Of a DNA stretch of 55,172 nucleotides, positions 53,734 through 55,172 are shown in pieces (the first letter of the stretch is position 1; each line of letters starts with the position of its first letter). The notes under the pieces are model-generated. The model ran no database searches. It saw only the letters and a list, made by a program, of their open reading frames with translations, and was not told the origin of the DNA. The position numbers were made by a program, and so were the translations under genes. The DNA comes from Synechococcus sp. UW140 (GTDB lineage Bacteria; Cyanobacteriota; Cyanobacteriia; PCC-6307; Cyanobiaceae): the NCBI GenBank assembly GCA_945872185.1, contig CAMBZX010000003.1:1-55172 (forward strand). Reading direction: 5' to 3'.

Positions 53734-54957
53734 TCAGGCCAGGGCCGCCGTCGGGGCGCCACTGGCGGCGAGGCGAGCGGCCAGGGCCAGGAAGGCCTGA
53801 CCCGTGGCGGAGTCGGGTGCGCTCAGCACCACCGGACGGCCGCTGTCGCCGCCTTCGCGCACCGGCATTTCCAGGGGCAGCTGGGCCAGCAGCGGCACCT
53901 CGGCCTCCTGGGCCAGGCGGGCGCCGCCGCCGCGGCCGAAGATTTCGTAGCGCTTGTCAGGAGCGTCGGGGGGGATGAAGGCGCTCATGTTTTCCACCAC
54001 GCCCAGCACCGCTACGCCCATCTGCAGGAACATCGCCAGGCCGCGGCGGGCATCCTGCAGCGACACCTGTTGGGGCGTGGTGACGACGATCACCCCCTCC
54101 ATCGGCACCGCCTGGGCCAGGCTCAGCTGGGCATCGCCGGTGCCGGGCGGTAGATCCACCACCAGCACATCGCGCTCGCCCCAGGCCACCTGGTAGAGGA
54201 ACTGACGGATGATGCCGTTGAGCATCGGGCCCCGCCAGATCACCGGCTGGTTCTCCTGGATCAGCAGCCCCATCGACACCATGGCGATGCCACAGGTTTC
54301 GATCGGGGTGAGGATCTGTTCGTTGCCGCTGCCCTGCACCTCGGGGGTGCGATCGGCGACTCCCAGCATGGTGGGGGCGTTGGGGCCGTAGATGTCGGCA
54401 TCGAGCAGGCCGACGCGCAGGCCGCTGCGGGCCAGGGCGCAGGCCAGGTTGACCGCCACCGTGCTCTTGCCGACGCCGCCCTTGCCACTGCTGACGGCGA
54501 TCACCCGGCGTACGCCGGGAATGCCCTGGCGCTCGGGCAGCTGGCCCTGACCACCGCTGCCATGGCCGGCGGCACCGATCGGGCCACTGGAGGCCGGGGC
54601 GGCGGACTGGGCCAGCTCGATCTGCACGTCGTCGATGCCTGCGGCGCTGAGCAGGGCGCTGCGGATTTCGCCGGCGATGCGGCCCTGCTGGCTGGTGGCG
54701 AAGCCGGGCAGGGCCAGTTCGAGCACGGCTCGCGATCCCTGGCAGCGCAGCCGCCGGATCCAGCCCAGCTCCAGCAGGCTGCGGTCGCTGCCGGAGTCGC
54801 GGATGGGGGCCAGCAGGGCCTCCAAGGCCGCGGCATCCGGATCCCCAGGCCGTTCCCCGGCTGCCGGTTCCTGGCCGCGTCCATCTGCTGGGGTCTGTTC
54901 AGTGCCAGCTTGATTGGCGCCAGCCTGGTCGGCGGCGGAGCTGTCGGGGGTAGGCAT
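53734..54957 (-). CDS. Mrp/ApbC-family Fe-S cluster carrier ATPase
   Basis: The 407-residue protein has an N-terminal DUF59/MIP18-like domain (about 40-125, LLAPIRDSGSDRSLLELGWI). It is followed by a ParA/NBP35-type P-loop ATPase with VSSGKGGVGKSTVAVNLA, DADIYGPNAPTMLG, WRGPMLNGIIRQFL and VVDLPPGTGDAQLSL. Family members carry [4Fe-4S] clusters on a bridging CxxC. Here that place reads VENMSAFIPPDAPDKRYEIFG, without Cys, as in some cyanobacterial and plastid relatives. It starts at ATG 54957 (MPTPDSS) and leads the mrp-rodA-kinase run. Confidence 0.92.
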   Translation of the reverse strand: MPTPDSSAADQAGANQAGTEQTPADGRGQEPAAGERPGDPDAAALEALLAPIRDSGSDRSLLELGWIRRLRCQGSRAVLELALPGFATSQQGRIAGEIRSALLSAAGIDDVQIELAQSAAPASSGPIGAAGHGSGGQGQLPERQGIPGVRRVIAVSSGKGGVGKSTVAVNLACALARSGLRVGLLDADIYGPNAPTMLGVADRTPEVQGSGNEQILTPIETCGIAMVSMGLLIQENQPVIWRGPMLNGIIRQFLYQVAWGERDVLVVDLPPGTGDAQLSLAQAVPMEGVIVVTTPQQVSLQDARRGLAMFLQMGVAVLGVVENMSAFIPPDAPDKRYEIFGRGGGARLAQEAEVPLLAQLPLEMPVREGGDSGRPVVLSAPDSATGQAFLALAARLAASGAPTAALA

Positions 54958-55172
54958 CCAGCGCGGCGGAGCTGCGGTGAGGCCGAATCCTAGGGAGGGT
55001 CTGAGCCGCCAGGGCTGTCGCCGCCCTGACTGCCCGACACATCTCACCCGAGACGCTCATGCGACAGCGAGCGGCAGCTGATCGAGGCGCTGAGTTTGTG
55101 ATCGTGGCGGCAGCTCAATCCGGGTGAACCAGGGCTGCTTCCGGCGGCGCCTGACGCCGCGGCTGGGAATGC
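54958..55172. other. Upstream region of mrp at the window edge
   Basis: These 215 bp should hold the mrp promoter. I see no gene; the only plus-strand ATG of note (55,059) opens a 22-codon frame. The neighbouring gene lies outside the window. Confidence 0.4.

Overview
The window looks like a core-genome segment of a GC-rich picocyanobacterium of the Synechococcus/Cyanobium (alpha-cyanobacterial) type. Cyanobacterium-specific genes present include psaD, ndhN, ldpA, an R3H/AAA (Ycf45-like) protein, crtD, a CAAD-domain thylakoid protein, DUF1815 and DUF2839. The order psaD-trpE-gshA-ppc and the order of the ribosomal supercluster also fit this group. I see no rRNA, CRISPR array, intact insertion sequence or prophage.

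Bases 1-20,730 are mostly leftward. A tRNA-Ser is followed by a fused murF-alr gene, a rightward HNH endonuclease gene and leftward prfA. Then comes the S10/spc/alpha/L13 ribosomal supercluster, transcribed right to left from rplC (20,728) to rpmE (4,649). It carries rplC-D-W-B, rpsS, rplV, rpsC, rplP, rpmC, rpsQ, rplN-X-E, rpsH, rplF, rplR, rpsE, rplO, secY, adk, rpmJ, rpsM, rpsK, rpoA, rplQ, truA, rplM, rpsI and rpmE. It ends at a strong intrinsic terminator just before prfA. rpsJ, rpsN, infA and rpmD are not in the cluster.

Bases 21,200-28,800 are mostly rightward: ndhN (NDH-1), a cation/proton antiporter, ldpA (redox input to the clock), a methyltransferase remnant on the other strand, the R3H/AAA protein, tRNA-Gln, a HAD hydrolase, and recA behind a candidate LexA box. 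Bases 28,800-44,000 form a mosaic of short units separated by gene-poor gaps. It contains DUF1815, DUF2839, a DinG-like protein without ATPase motifs, tyrA, crtD, a fructosamine kinase, a CAAD protein, a JAMM peptidase/MoeB-rhodanese/ion channel run, a tandem BtuR-type protein, larE, speD, recF and tRNA-Arg. Bases 44,000-55,000 are leftward: a GNAT gene, ppc, gshA, trpE, psaD, a degenerate histidine kinase, rodA and mrp.

The most notable observations are the MurF-Alr fusion resembling the Bacteroidetes-type fusion, two proteins that keep a family fold while losing ATP-binding motifs (DinG-like and histidine-kinase-like), and a diverged dispersed repeat in two gene-poor gaps. Others are three palindromic 22-bp repeats abutting tRNA-Gln, the candidate recA LexA box, and two genes (truA, ldpA) whose conserved N-termini lie upstream of any in-frame ATG/GTG/TTG. 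All calls come from reading the sequence without database searches.
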